NCBI RefSeq assembly: GCF_000003605.2
Contig: NW_003125900.1
Span: 54,324 to 118,323, forward strand
Direction of reading: 5' to 3'
DNA: 64,000 nucleotides
From: Saccoglossus kowalevskii
Lineage: Eukaryota; Hemichordata; Enteropneusta; Harrimaniidae
The notes below the pieces were generated by a model, which saw only the letters and a list, made by a program, of their open reading frames with translations, was not told where the DNA came from and ran no database searches. Position numbers and translations under genes: made by a program. Within the stretch, counting starts at the first letter, position 1, and each line of letters begins with the position of its first letter. Shown piece by piece: positions 1 to 14,300 of the stretch.

Positions 1-3000
1 CTAGGGCGATATTTCCACAGCAAGTATAAGAAAACAAACATCAGACATGACGCACATTTCAGGGCAAAGGTCAACCCCACAAGACTGTATCTCAATAGAT
101 CGTTATCATAAAAAAGACAATCTCCTCGGATAGAACCATTGCAGAATGTCTTCCATAATGAGCATGTGTTGTCGATTACAACCCCATACAACAGAGGAAT
201 AGGAATGGGTCCTGTTGAAAATGAACCAATATATAGCCAGTATAGGGGGAGGCTTTTATACATAATCTGGGTCATATATATATATAGAAGATCAATTCAT
301 CAAAACCAAAATTCAATGTGATTTAAACACATAAATCATGTATTATCTCTCAGTCTACACATTGATAACAATGTCAATGTAAACACTTACCAAGACATCG
401 TACGAGGAGAAATCTCACTGCCAGTGCAAATGACTTATCATTCTTATCCACAGATCTAAAATTAAAAATAAAATAGTTTGCTCAGAAAATGGCGATTATT
501 TATTAATTGCATCATCACTATAGACTGTTGAAATCGGCAATTTCACACATAAGTGTGGTTTAACAATGACAGCTAGAAAGACAACGAACTAAATTACTAT
601 TACCTGATGGCTAAAATCATGGCGGGCACTTCTCGAAATGAACATGAGATGGAAAGGAAGAAAACCAGAATCACAAATGGAATGAAAGCTGTACACCTTT
701 CGGGCTCATGACATATGCCATCTTCGGCCATGGTCGGTGGACTTGAAGATATTTTGTCTCCAGTTAAAAGCGGTTCATCGCATGAGCATTCTAGGTAGGT
801 CTGTGAAAAGATTTAAATGTTGAACATTTGTCTATTGTATGTCAATCGAATGTGTGGTAGATAAAACTAAAATATAGCAATATTTACGTGTTTAGCAATA
901 GACTAGAATAACTATAGAATGTACACGCATGACAACGAATTAGCCAATGTGGCTAAAACTCAATAACATTGCCTGTACCAACAACTTATACTACAACACA
1001 TCTTTTGTTCGGATGGTGATCTTGGGAGTACTGTGTGCATGTAGGAATGTGTCTCATTATTTTAATATAAAATAGATACACACAAATACAATTCTGATAT
1101 TGGGTATTTTTATACAATTCTTCCATTTTAATGGTAGTGGCTTTCTTTTCTTTAATTATAGAATAATTATACTGTATTTCCAATTATACAATAAAAATAA
1201 CTTTTAGATGGTCATATGAATGCTAAGTATAACACAGTTAAACTATACATGGCTTGCCCTGTATATGTGAGGGTTGGCAGATCATAGCATAGCGCGGGGT
1301 ATCATTATATATTCCGGGCAAATTACAGCATAAGATATCAATCCTTACTACATCCTTAGTCGCTAAAACAAAAACTATGCAGAAAAATAAAGAAATGTAA
1401 ATTCATCTTCTTACCCCATTGTCGTTGAGTTGTGTACACCCAGCATGACATGGCGATACGTACGTCATTCCATTGGATCCACACACAGGCTGATACATGT
1501 CAGGCGAACAATGACAATTATCTGCACAAGCCATCGACATATATTGACCAACGGTGCTGCGCCAAATCAATAAAAATATCATATCAAAGTTTGGGTAGAT
1601 GCGGGAGTTCGAAAAGTCAGTTGCCCAGGTAACGTAGGATGTAGATCATAAAATTCCGGCACGGTTCATATATTATAACATGATACATTAATTCCGTACT
1701 GATTGCTTTTATTTAGCAACGTTTTAGAAATCAATTATATTAGGTATATCAATTTTATACAAAACACAAACCTACCCTTCTCCGTGTATGCTAAGCCCAC
1801 TGCAGCCCAATGGGAATAACATTAAGCTGAGCGTAGCAGACGTACCCAGTGTTATCACCAGGAGCATTGCGATAGACTTCTCTCTAATTATGTTGAACCT
1901 TTTGATTACGTACCCACCCAGAAGCATTCCAATGCCATATGGCACACCCGTTGCCATACCTACAGACGGAAAACACATAATAAAATAAACACAATAATAA
2001 AACAACCAATATGAAGACATGTGTTAATAACTAACACGGAATTGTCTGTTTACAGAATTCATATTTTCAGATGTTTTCACAACTACATTGTAATACAGCT
2101 ACAGAGTAATTGTGAATCATTGGAAAAAGGTTATGTCATAAACACAACAATGTAAATTCAAAAAATAAAAACTTGCGACACAAGTGACCAACCTGTGGTT
2201 ATATTTGCGGCCAGAGGGGTCACGTGAAATTCTTCTTGTATATATTTCGGTATGAATGTTATCAAGCCGAATACACATCCAAGTTCAACAGCATAAGCCG
2301 CGTTCACCAATATAAAGTGTGGATTCTTTATCAAGCGCCACAAAGCTTTGAGAAAATCTAGTACAAAGAAAAAATAGGAGTAACTGCGCATATAAATCGT
2401 TGGAAATGGATGCCATCCTATAACAATACTTGTATCTGAACTCACCTTTTACAGTCTCTCTCAACTTTCTTATTAATTGTACAGTATCCTTTTTTACTTT
2501 TTGTTTCAGGTTTTCATTTCTGTTATCACTGCCATTCTGATTTGACGATTTCATGCACATTCGACTCTCATTCAAATCCTTTGGTACTAGGAAAATTGGA
2601 ATGACCATCATAATCATGAGGGGTAGAACGATGACACCTCCTATCCACCATGCACCGACCCATCTTGGATCATCTGGCGACATATCAACATTGTCCAGAT
2701 TCACCCGACCAAGATCCACGAATACAAGCGTACTGACAGCTGCGACTATCCACCCAACGATTGGTCCAAACCCCCACATCATGTTGATAATTCCTGAAAA
2801 AAAAAACAGTTCTAATTCTCAAAATCCAATTACATTCTGTATATGCAATCTCACGAGTGATTTACAATGCTGCATGCAATCCTAGATTATACACCCCCGC
2901 AATACTGCATGGAAACTTGTAGTGAATTTTAAATTGGAGTAAACGTTCTCCGTAAAACGTCATGGAGGCATGCACAAATGGTGGTCATCGTTACTGTTTG

Positions 3001-3773
3001 TGTAGCGGTCAATTTATAGACTTACCTAGATATAACGCCGATGTCGTGTGTTTGACTGAGTCATCGACAAATGCACTTCCAAGTGTTGATACCGGGCTAT
3101 AACCAACGCCCATTATTAGTGCACTGAGAGCAAAACACAAGTAAGCAACATTGCCATCTTGGACTTCTTCCTTGTCAAAGACGTCACAACTTGTGCTATC
3201 GCTGTTTGGAGTGATCGTCTGGTTTCGGTTCAAGGGTAATTCTTTGCACATAACGACATTTGCTAACACGCTATCATTATTGGTGTCAGTTGCTCGGGGA
3301 TACACATATGTCCCAAGAGTAAGGTGCGGCAATATAGAACAGAACACGCCAATCGCAATGATGAATAGTCCCACTGAAATCCAGCGGGGCCTGTGACTTT
3401 CGGGTAAACCTCCAAGATATCCACAGAAAATAACTGTGATAAGAGTACCCACTTGGTGGAGGCTGGTAAGGGAGCCGAGTTCAGAACTATTTAAGTTATA
3501 GCGTTTTTCAATTGTGGTCAGAGTTCCCAGTTTATATGTCGTAATCATCGCATACAGCCCAACAGTGAACGCCAGGCATCCGACAAAGAATCTGATATCG
3601 TACAGAAGTCGTTGCAAGCAATTCAGCTTCTTGGCATTCGGCAATTTCTCGGCATTTCTTTCACCATAGTTACTGTGACAATCTCCGTTATTTAAATCAG
3701 TTTTCACCACATCTGCTTCGAGTTTGTGAGAGTCACAATATGTAACGTCATTTTCTCCCGGCATCGCCTCCAT
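1..3773 (-). CDS. SLCO: Organic anion transporter (SLCO/OATP family), 3' end outside window
   Basis: Multi-pass plasma-membrane carrier for amphipathic organic anions, judged by family. Eight coding exons are read on the minus strand with consistent phase: 3773-3026, 2793-2446, 2357-2193, 1959-1776, 1556-1415, 800-604, 455-391 and 211 to beyond position 1, giving at least 686 residues against a usual 650-730. The OATP signature DDPRWVGAWWIGG lies at residues 290-302. Exon 1 holds the early membrane segments and the GVGYSPVSTLGSAFVDD stretch near its end. Exon 5 (residues 482-529) is the extracellular Kazal-like cysteine-rich loop, with PVCGSNG and SPCHAGC. Exon 8 has the late IDNTCSLW motif and a final hydrophobic segment. 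ATG at 3773 is chosen because it opens the charged cytosolic N-terminus. An AG acceptor two bases upstream suggests a 5' UTR intron. Sequence alone does not settle the subfamily. Confidence 0.95.
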
Positions 3774-4941
3774 TACTAAAGTATAGAATCAATCTAGATA
3801 TATAAATACAATTATACACGTAGAGAATAATAAAGGACACGATCAACTATTTCTCAGGGGTAAAGACTGTATCAAAAAGTCTTAGAGTAAATTCAAGGAA
3901 CGAAATTCACTGCCGCCACAGGCGAGTAACCATTAGATATTGCACAATTCACGAACTATATGCAAATCGTCACAATCAACATAATTTCAAAAATAAAATG
4001 TATTAGCGCCCTACGCCCAATTACGTTTTTTAAACACGAAAACGCGTCAATTTAACCACGGCTTGATTAATTAAAACACGCTCTCGATCAATTCCAATGA
4101 TTTATTCAGGTAATCGAAAGGCTGGTTGAATAAAATTGTAATTTTCCGTAAAACGGCCATTATGTTACCAGGTGAAAATCGCGGTCCGGGAGGTCAAATT
4201 CTTCAATAACCTACCCATTGAAACAAATTTTCAAGAGAAAACCTGACGCTTGAAACAGATAAAACCCATCATTTAAAGAACATTTTTTGGAGCGAAAACC
4301 TTGGCTGTCATTGCCACATACAGCACATTCCATGCACTACTAATATATGATCACAGTTTTGGGTGCTGACAAATCTAAAAAACGGACCCCTTGTCCATAA
4401 TTTACAGACCCTCTGGGTGCCTGAAATACCCGTTGGTGGGTTACTACAAGTGACCCCCGGGTGAATACATACCAAGGGTACTGTTTGTGCACATGCGTAC
4501 TGTCACGAAGCTGGACAATGTTGACACGTGACGTCGCGTTACATATGCCAGACCATTCACGAATGTGAAGGTGTTAAATCTGACCTTTGCGCTTTTTTAT
4601 TTTACAATTTATTGGTCACAAACTATGCACGTATTTCAGGTCAGGTGTTTGTGTCACGTGATTTACCTCATATAATAACTTGTACCCGAGCACTAGACAC
4701 ACAGCTTCCGTACTTTTTGTTCACACTTTACTGTGTTCTTGGACCTTGTCAATTTTTGGTCGACTCCCAGAGTGAAAGTGTGTACACTATGAATACAGTA
4801 CTGCAATACCACATATCTACTCTTACACTTGTTTCTCAATTCTGATATTACTATAAATGTTAACCTATTATTTTTTCAACATAGAATAACAAAATTATTA
4901 AAACATTTCGCGCAATATTCAATGTTATACATAATGACCCT
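3774..4941. other. Upstream region of the SLCO gene, no gene seen
   Basis: This divergent, AT-rich spacer should contain the SLCO promoter on the minus strand, but I see no clear TATA box or conserved block. No open frame here has a recognisable domain. The 105-codon plus-strand frame at 4528-4845 has no family motif and no splice context. Confidence 0.5.
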
Positions 4942-5074
4942 TTAAAGCGCGGTGGTCGTCGCGCAGCGCGTGTTTGAATTCCGTGTAAATAAACAATGCA
5001 TTTTACACGCGTTGTATACGTCGCTATGAGTCTCATATCGAACAGGACGCGGCACGACGACTGCCGCCCTTTAA
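4942..5074. mobile_element. MITE copy 1, 133 bp, TTAA-bounded (family A)
   Basis: The element starts with TTAAAGCGCGGTGGTCGTCG and ends with the inverted form of TTAAAGGGCGGCAGTCGTCG, so it has imperfect terminal inverted repeats of more than 20 bp that begin with TTAA. The same unit occurs at 15796-15928 and 57278-57410 (both inverted relative to this copy) and, shortened, at 27115-27228. It has no coding capacity. TTAA ends suggest insertion at TTAA, as piggyBac-type transposases do, but no autonomous partner is visible. Confidence 0.85.
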
Positions 5075-7329
5075 CCATAGTTTTACGCTTCGGCTCATAA
5101 AAACTATTAATTGTTATAATAAGTAGAGGGCGTAAGTCACAATGCAAAGTATATTTCATAGTAAACATGTACTTACTTATGGGAGGCACTAACGAGCGTA
5201 GTCGACACAAGATATTTAGGGTAATAGTTCATAATGCATTTCTAGAGTAGTCTTACAGCACTACGGGCATTCACTGCAGAGTGTATATGCCGTAGTGTTT
5301 TATGAAAAGTGCTATTTCGTCAACATGACTTGGTGCTTCCATGCATGTACATTCTTTTCCGCCACTTAGGCACGAAAAACAAACAAAAGACGACCTACGT
5401 ACAGGAAGTTCCTCAAACCCCCTGGCAATTATAGTAAAGGTAGTCGACTGAACCGTGTTGTTCAATGGTATGTGCAGTGCATTGTCATTATTCGAATTAT
5501 ATAATACAGTGACTGTCATGCAGTGTAAACACATTTGGGTTTATTTTGACACAATGCACGTATATGCATAGACCGATGGTCTATGGTATGTGACGCTAAT
5601 TTGGTTGAACTGACCTCGAACAAACACTCAAACATGAATACCTGCAATGGCAACTACGCGTCCCAGCAATTCTCCTATGTAGTCGTCAAATTCTTCAAGT
5701 TGTGTCCCTTCTTTACCATTCAGGCACCCCGAATCAGCTTCAAGTTGTTTATACAACTTTTCCCTTAACGTGATTCTCCAGAAACACTACGTACAACCGA
5801 TAGGACCGCGAGACAGTGGCGTTCTAGATATGTGCGTGCGTTCTTAATAAAAGGGCGATTGTGACCGCTTTCACACTCTATAACAAAGGTCATCGGCGAT
5901 GAACTTTCAACTCTTACCAGTCACTGATTTCTATGAGCATTCAAAGAGGAAGTGGTAAGAGTTCGTTAGGATCAGAGTTATGAGTGAGGGACCCTAACAA
6001 AAATGCCCCTCTAGTGTGTCTCCCTATTTTAATTGTATATACTCCTCTTCAAGTCCCATATGATTATTTGGAGGGATTATATTCAATCTTATCAATGACT
6101 CTTTTATTAATGTATTACAATGCAACACCCCCGTGTATATTACTAATACCATGGATGTACTAACACGTGTTAGTACGTCCATGCTTATACCCTGGTTTTA
6201 ACAACACTGGCAAGTTGTTCCACCAACTTTTCATCAAGGTCACTTTTAGAATTGGTAGCCCTAGTCACCGTCCCTAGTGTCTACCAAATTATTTATGGAA
6301 ATTTACAACACTGGGAATGATGTTATTTTCGGAAAATTGCAAGTTTGTAATTCTGTTATCATAATGCATTTATGTGTCCCAGACGTGGAATATGATGCGT
6401 GGATCGAACTTGCAGCCAGCTGATTGTAAATTTTCTATCATGACTGCCTATGAGTACGAACACACTATTGGGACGCTTAAAGTTAGTTGTTAAATATAAC
6501 TAAAATTGTCATAAATCCGACGAGAAACGCGATTCAAACTTGCACATGCTTTTTTTATGCGCGTTAGTGTATATGCCCTAATACATTGAATGCATTATTC
6601 TTGGATTAATTCAATTTTATGTTTCAGGTTTGATAATGAGAACTCAGTGAATATGAGAGACGTTCATAACCAATAGAGTCAGAACAAATGGCATCATCAA
6701 AAAGTAAATATAAGCTCGTGGAGTTTTCGTGTCAGCATTCCGACCAATAACATGGCATCAAATATACTATCATGTTGCAAGTAAAAACGATGTACTTGAA
6801 ACAGAATAAAGTGTTTCCGATTTGCAACGCACTCTAAATGGAAATACGTGAACTGGTGAACAACGCAGGTCTGTTTCTCGAGCTAAAAGTTCTTGAAGAC
6901 TTTTTTAGTCCGGGGATATCATAAATCACTTTTCCAGGTGAAGTTGGTGAAGCATTTCCAATGTCAATGGCATGACAATTCATGATAGGGATACCTGACA
7001 ACTTTACCGATGGTGACTACCTATCTCAGAGTTGGTAAGCGTATAAACGGTAATAGAGTAACCCCTGCTGCTTTGCGGCTTCCTTCACAGACGTGTAATT
7101 GCCGAATCAACAAAGCTCGTCTCTTTTTTCAGTGTGCTTTGAATAATTTAACTTAGTTTAACCGTCTGAACCAGACCAATACCTTCAAAGTCTTCCGCTA
7201 CTACCGGTTACTAACAAATAACTCCGTATGTAATCACTTGATGAAGCTAGAAGAGTGTAGTGCTTTATATGTTTATGTACTTCAAACATTAAATCAGCGT
7301 AATTGCCATGAAAGGACTGGGCAGTTCTC
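5075..7329. other. Intergenic, no gene seen
   Basis: AT-rich spacer with only short open frames lacking family motifs. Apart from the palindrome at 6150-6183 I see no organised structure. Confidence 0.5.
6150..6183. repeat. 34-bp near-perfect palindrome centred on CACGTG
   Basis: Two arms of 17 bp with no spacer, one mismatched pair, and an E-box CACGTG at the exact centre. The arms contain GTACTAACAC and its inverse. No gene abuts it. It could be a dimeric protein site or the scar of a small inverted duplication. Confidence 0.8.
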
Positions 7330-7562
7330 TCAATAATGTCTCATTTCTCCACACAATGCCACCATTCTCCTAATAATGTCCTCTTTCTCCACAATGCCAC
7401 TGTCCTCCTAATAATGTCATATTTCTCCACAATGCCATCTTTTTCCAATACCCTTTTTCACACAATGTCACGTTTCTCTTCACAGTGTTTCCATGCAATG
7501 TCACTTTACTCCAAACAATGCAGCCTTTTTCAAAACGATGATACCCTTCTTCACCCAATGTA
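7330..7562. repeat. Degenerate minisatellite, period about 38-40 bp
   Basis: The first three units begin with AATAATGTC and continue with TTTCTCCAC and AATGCCA. Later units decay but keep TTTCTCCAC-like and CAATGTCA words. The array leaves frames open on both strands (7336-7563 plus, 7558-7370 minus). I read these as a by-product of the repeat, since they lack any domain or splice context. Confidence 0.65.
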
Positions 7563-10500
7563 ACGAGGTTGCTGTGTCAGGTCAAATATTAGTCCAAAAT
7601 ACCCGCTAATAATCAATATAAAACTTTTGTGTGGGTGCTTAAACATTTAAGTTACACAATTCGTGACAATTTAGACTGAACGGCTTCATTCTAGTTCAAT
7701 GCAATTAAATGTATACATAATTAGAGACACCTCGGTCAATATTACGCATACGACGCCACTCATGAACACCGTGGAGTGTCGAAAATCTACTGTATCGCGA
7801 GCGCGGACCCTTTCCGGCAGGCAGAATATTTAGCAGGTAGCCTATGGAAACACACGGTCGAGCTTTGTACCAGCGATGACGGACGTCATGCAGTGTATTG
7901 TATAATTGGTTTATAACACCTGTACATTCATCACATGGATACTCATCCAAGGACCGTGAAATAAAAGTATGCCATTAGGGACGACATCTTGGGCACATAG
8001 CACGATTTATTGACAAACATTTGTACATATAGTGTTAAATGCATCTAACTTAGGGGTATATATTATACCTGTGTGGGCTATTATCAGTTAATACTGCGAT
8101 AATAGTTAAATACATAATTAAATCTATCATGTAAAACACACAATTCGTTATAATAAAATAAATACACAATTATGCCTAACACAGTCAGCGTTTACGCATA
8201 CCCTTGTAGATGTTTCCACAGATTACTAACTTAAGAATTCAGAACGATATTGTTCAGGAAAAAAAGGCATATGCAATCTGTAGATCATCAGTACTGTCAG
8301 TCAGAAAAATATCAGAATCATAGCTTGTAAATATCATTATTGAAAATATGGTCGCAATTTTCAATAGAAAAATATTGTGTAATCTGTAATATCCGAAACG
8401 TTTGCTGTAAGCTTAATGTGGATTTCCTGTCATCTGTTATTTAAAAAGAAAAACATTATTTATAGCCATTTGAATTCTGAAACACTCCTGTGAGCATAAC
8501 AATATAGGTGATTTTTTTGCTAAATTAAGTTGCTAAATTGAAACAGTTGTTCTAGGAACAATTGTGTTTTTCAATGGTAAATGAATACGACACTTTTTTT
8601 TTGGGGGGGGGGATTCTCCTATTATGACAGTACATTTCAACACTGTACAATATATAGCTAGTTAAATTGTTTTTGATATGCAACTAACTAACATGTTTGG
8701 GGGGATTTGAATAAAAAAAAATCAAATTAAATTCAAATAATATGTATTTATTTTATCAATCTGAGACTCGTGAAAGGCATTTTTAAAGGTATTCATTCAA
8801 TGAGAGCAGTGAAATACTTGTATGTACAATGAATATAATTATGTTCAGTTTCTCAGATGCAATATTTGTAAAATTGTTACATACCTGAACTTTCTACACA
8901 TATAGACATATTTACTGTTACTGTAAACTGATACAATTGACTTTTATTATAATTTTCCTGTTTTATCTCGATTTCTGAAAAAAACACAATTATATACATT
9001 GTATTGGGGGCTCGAGAATTTGAATTGAGGGTGTTGTGCTTTGTTTTGCAGAAACACAATATCCATATTATTATATTTTAATTATTATACATTTTTTTTA
9101 TTTACTCTACTTTTATACATTTATTTTCAGTTGTCTGAATGCTGTACAAGTAATTTTTTTCCAAGGCAGTAAACATTTCTTGATTGAGAATGAAACGTTT
9201 GTGATTACGGATGCAGAGTTTATATCGTCACCTTTTTAGCTTTATATCATTTGAAGTATATTGTGTGGGTCAGAGTGGGTAATTGTTTTTTTAATTAAAG
9301 TAAACTTGTGCAATATATTCATGATGATAGTTTTACTATGTTTTTAAACAAATATGTTCCTTTAATTGTATTTATACCTATATTTTCATTGTTCAATTTT
9401 GGTTTCTCGTCGTTTATTAAATAATATTTTGTAATAATACTCTATGTTCTATATAATATATCATCGATCACCCCTTTCACGTGAGTGAGAGTTCCCGTAT
9501 GAGCCTAACTTGTCTATCCAGGAGGATGATTGAATCAGTTCTTTGTGGCAACACGAAACTTCCCCATAACAATTGGTTAGTGTATCTAACACTGATTTGT
9601 TTATATTTTCTATTTTTGGTCAATATTGATTTTGTAGTTTAAGTTTGGAATTTGTGACTTTTTAAAGTTTCAAAGATGCACGTATGTTACTTCAATGAAT
9701 ATTACTGGAATACAATACACATATTGACCCCGTCCATGGTGGATATACAAATATTGTCTACTCCTAGAAAGCATTGTTGGAGTTGCTGAAGTCAACTATA
9801 CCTTCGGAGGGAAGGCAAATCAGTACATATATTGCAGAAAGGGCCATAATTGTAATAAAAGCATACATGTCGTAATATGTTGCACTGCGACACACTTCTT
9901 GCCACAGTTACCAATAAAAAATTTCAAGAAGTACTCACCATTGTCCTTGGTATTTTTTCATACGTCGGTTTGCTGGTATTTTTATTTTCTAAAGACCTGC
10001 AAAATTACTGTAACTATTATGATGGTAAACTAGTTATGAACACCTAGCAGCCGCGATGTTTACATAAGATGGGCGCAACGACGCATAAAAAAACAACAAC
10101 AATTAGTCCACATAATACGTCAATATGCGACTCTGGCGACAAACTATAATATTAAACGCATTCCTTAAATGTTATGTACAATTTTCAGTTAGTATTGTCG
10201 ATTTCATCTACACTATGGATCAGATTGTTTTCACAAAGCTATATCAGCTGACAAGTTCCTTGTTTGATTAATTGTAATTGCGTACGATTTATTTGCAACA
10301 ATTGTCAGTGAATGTTCTATAGTGTTCATTGACGCGGTGTTTAGCAACTGTAATACAGCATGTGATTCGTGATCTGTTCAGTTAAATGGACATATATTAT
10401 CACAATTTAATAAAGTACAAACTTTTGTTTGTATGTGAACCCCATGTCGCAAGCAATTCATGCTATTATAAATCACTGACGATATTGCACTTATTTTATT

Positions 10501-11307
10501 GTATCACATTCTAAGCAGAGATAATAAACATATATAATAAACATACAAAAAAATTGCAGCATAAATTGGTTTAATGTCATATTTAAAAAATAAACAACTA
10601 TAGACGAGTTTCACAGTGTGTTAATTTTTTGTTACAGTTTTTAACATGCTTGTATGTTGTTCCCAGAAATATCTCGCATTGAAATGTAATAAATTATATT
10701 TTGTCCAACTTTTGTCCATTGTGTGTGTACGCATGGTAAATAAGCAACAGATGTAGCAGAAACATTGATATAACAACAATATACACAAACAATTGAGAAA
10801 TAGATAGAATCATATTTAATAACATGTTTCACACAAACATGTGGTACACATGTGTTGGTAATATATTTAAATGATACATTCTTAAAAATACGTTTAGGTA
10901 TCATGTTCACGTGATTTAAATAATAAGATTGGGAAATTCGAGGTTTAAAGAGTTTATAAGTGACAACTTTCAAAAATATTTAAAATCGAAATGTTATAGC
11001 AATGTATGAGCAATATTTGACTTTTTAGTATGTTATCCCCCATTTTATGTCTGTTCACACAACGCGGGAAATAATAGAATTAGTATGGAACGTATTTTGA
11101 CATAATATATATATATTTTGAGTTTTACAATTTCAGGTATCACATTGCAATTAAGAAGGTTACTTAATTATTGTGAACTAGAACAAAGCTGAATGTGTAC
11201 ATCTCCAATAAATAACAACCAATCAAACATAAAACAAACGATCTTTCTCGCAAATCTACCCTATCGTTTTCCTTTTTCAGAAGTAGAGCCACTTTCTCTT
11301 GACTTCA
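7563..11307. other. Intergenic, AT-rich, no gene seen
   Basis: Long AT-rich spacer downstream of the minus-strand lectin gene. It contains a T-run followed by a G-run near 8595-8612 and many short A/T tracts. The open frames here (for example 9036-9239 and 10973-10641) have low-complexity composition and no motif I recognise. Confidence 0.5.
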
Positions 11308-14300
11308 CTAAACGCTCAATATTTGCACGAAGTCCACACTGCATTCAACATCTGAGGATAAATTGTAACGGTGTGATAATCAATTATACAATAAAAAGAA
11401 AGATGATATCTACATGTATTCATGGAATGTGAACTGATTCTTATCATATGATAGACAAATGATTATAACGACTCAAATGATTGAATCATATAACGACTCG
11501 TCGTTATAATTGCTCGAGATATATACTATACGAGTTGAAAGTTACGACCCAGCGTCACAAACAAATCGAATTAAGATTTGTTGCAAAACAATTGGCCAAC
11601 ATGGCAATACATTACGCCATTTAGAAAATGACGATTTTATGAAGTATCAAAAAATGTAAGAGTATGACAAAATATTTTTTCTCACCAAATTCACAAATAT
11701 AGCCATTGTTATTCCAACAGTAATTATCATCCCACTTCAGTAGCTTCTTATTCCTGTCGTTAAATTATGCATGTAAATATTTTGGGGTTATTCTAAATTG
11801 AACACTTGGAAAGATTATTTCGAAATTGAGGGACATTAAAAATATGGGATTCAAACTTATAATAACACACTTTATGAAAATTGCGTTGCGACAATAATGG
11901 ACTATTTTTCTCAATGTAATAATGTTCAGAATAGAGCACATATATTAATTTTGTGTCTGAATATTTAAGTCTGATTGCGGTAAAGCAGACTTTGAACATT
12001 GTACATTAAGGGTATGTTATGTCAATGTTTTTAAATATATATACAAATCTAGCAAAAATAGAAATCGCAAGGTTGTATATATATTGCATATGAAATATAG
12101 TTTGAGTGTATGTATATTATTAGTGTGTAGTGCGAGGCTTACCAGAGCTGAGCACATTGCTGACCATTACTATCTTTCTGTTGGTTATTATTTGGTTGAC
12201 CCTTGGCCCATCTTGTGAAATCACCCAATGGTGTGCCATCAGACCAAATAAACTCCCCGTTACTGTCCCGAGCGAGTCCAAACCAGAATCCACGATGTAC
12301 TGCTTGATCAATCTGACCATCCAATATAAACTCTCTTGTCATTTGATATATTGGTTTCGTATTCATCATTGCAAGTCTTCCGCCAGTACTTTCACAGTTG
12401 AATTTAGCCAATGACCATTCAACCTGGCTTGTGAATACCTCGTAACGCTTACACAGGATGTTTGGCATACACTCTTGTACTTGAATCAAAGAAATAATGT
12501 TATGTCTCTACGATGATAATGTGCAATAATGTTCTGAACGTAAATGAGGGTGCAAAAGACAGCTGAATTACTGTAAGTCCACCTCACAAAGGTTTTGTTG
12601 CCGTAACGCAAGTATAAGTTTGATCCACATGTTTGACCCTCAATTAGACAGATTAAAGTTAAAAAAATACTTACGTAGCTCATTGGGGAGTATTATAGCA
12701 CTTCGAGAGATATACAATAAACCCGTTCTCCATGCAAATATATTTCCTTCAGCGGTGTCAACTGAAAGACTTTGTATCATTACCTCATTCATTGCGAAGT
12801 CCCACATGTTGAAAAGGGCCAGTTCACCGACTAGTGCGCAACATTCCTCATATGGATCATTATTTTTTTGACCAAGCATCATTTCGCCCGCTTCTTCTAT
12901 TATAGCCCCAGTTTTGAAATTAGTGCCAGACCCTACAGATACGCCATTGTCATAGATCACCCATTCCCCACCAGTGGACTCCCATGTAGTACATACGTGA
13001 TGCCATGCCCCATCGTTGACTGCGTAGCCAGTCGGTGAAACATCGCTATAGTCTACGTACAATCGCATGTTCATTGTATTTACAATTGCGAGTTCTAAAT
13101 CATCATTGTTGGCGCTATACGAGAACGGCGTCCCCTGGTTTGTCGCGCTAGTTTTTACCCATATACACGCAGTGACTTCGGACATCGGTGGTATTGGTGA
13201 ATAATCACTAACCACTACAGACGAATTGTGATCCATTTGTACCTTGGCACATCTAGCATTAACTGGTTGATCCGCTGAGGAAGACGGAAACGATAATTAA
13301 TGATACATTAACTAAATTAAACGAACTATGGTGAATTGGAAATGCACACGTCACATTAGCACCGTGTTCAATCAAGAACATTCATTGTAATGGCATATCA
13401 TCAGTTACAATAGGACACATGCTTAATGATCTAAACCCTGTCAATGTAGGTTTTCCAAAGTAACAATATTTAATATAATTAGAATTATATGATGAATAAT
13501 TCATGTAGAGGCTGAGCACACTTTTTACAATATAAGTATACATAATTTATGGAAAATTAACGGACAACACATTGAGTCGTTTTATCTGGACTAATTGTTT
13601 GAAGTTAAATTCAGTTGATACTCACAGCATACATCAGCAAGTTGTACGGTAGCATCAGTGACAGTAATCTGGCTATCTGCATGTGATTTCCACGAAAACA
13701 GGTTACCTTCTATTAAACCATGGCAATCCTTGGCCGAGGCTAGAATGTCACCAGGAGACAGGACGTAGTCCCACATATTGAATAAGGCAATTTCACCAAT
13801 AAAGGCTTCATCAGAATCAAAATCACCTCCAACTGAATCTTGTTCTTGACCAAGTATTAGGGAACCACCACCGGTTATTGTTTCATCGGTTTTTACATTG
13901 GTAACTACTCTTCTTGAATATCCATTGATATAAATAACCAGTGCTCCGTCATTGCTCTGCCACGTGCCGCACACATGGTGCCAGATACCGTCGCTCGCCA
14001 CAAAATCTGTGAAATGACCACCGGAACCCTTCACCTCGAACATGACATCATAAGGGCGATATAACGTGAATTCATTGTCCTCTGACGGAACAGCGTAGGA
14101 GACAATTGTACCGTCGTTTAAGCCAATTGTTTTCATCCACACGCATATTGTGATGGCAGTCGTCGGAAAAGAGGTTGGTGTGACTGTCACAATGGAGTCC
14201 ACGTCGACAACTACCTTATCACCAGACGATATACCTGTACATGATAGAACATATTTAATCACGACTTGATTGATAAACATAATACATAATTACATTATAT

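Noticed and set aside
4528-4845. 105-codon frame as a small gene
   Set aside because: No motif, no splice context, and composition like the spacer.
7336-7563. 75-codon frame with repeated SHFST-like peptides
   Set aside because: Explained by the degenerate 38-40 bp minisatellite.
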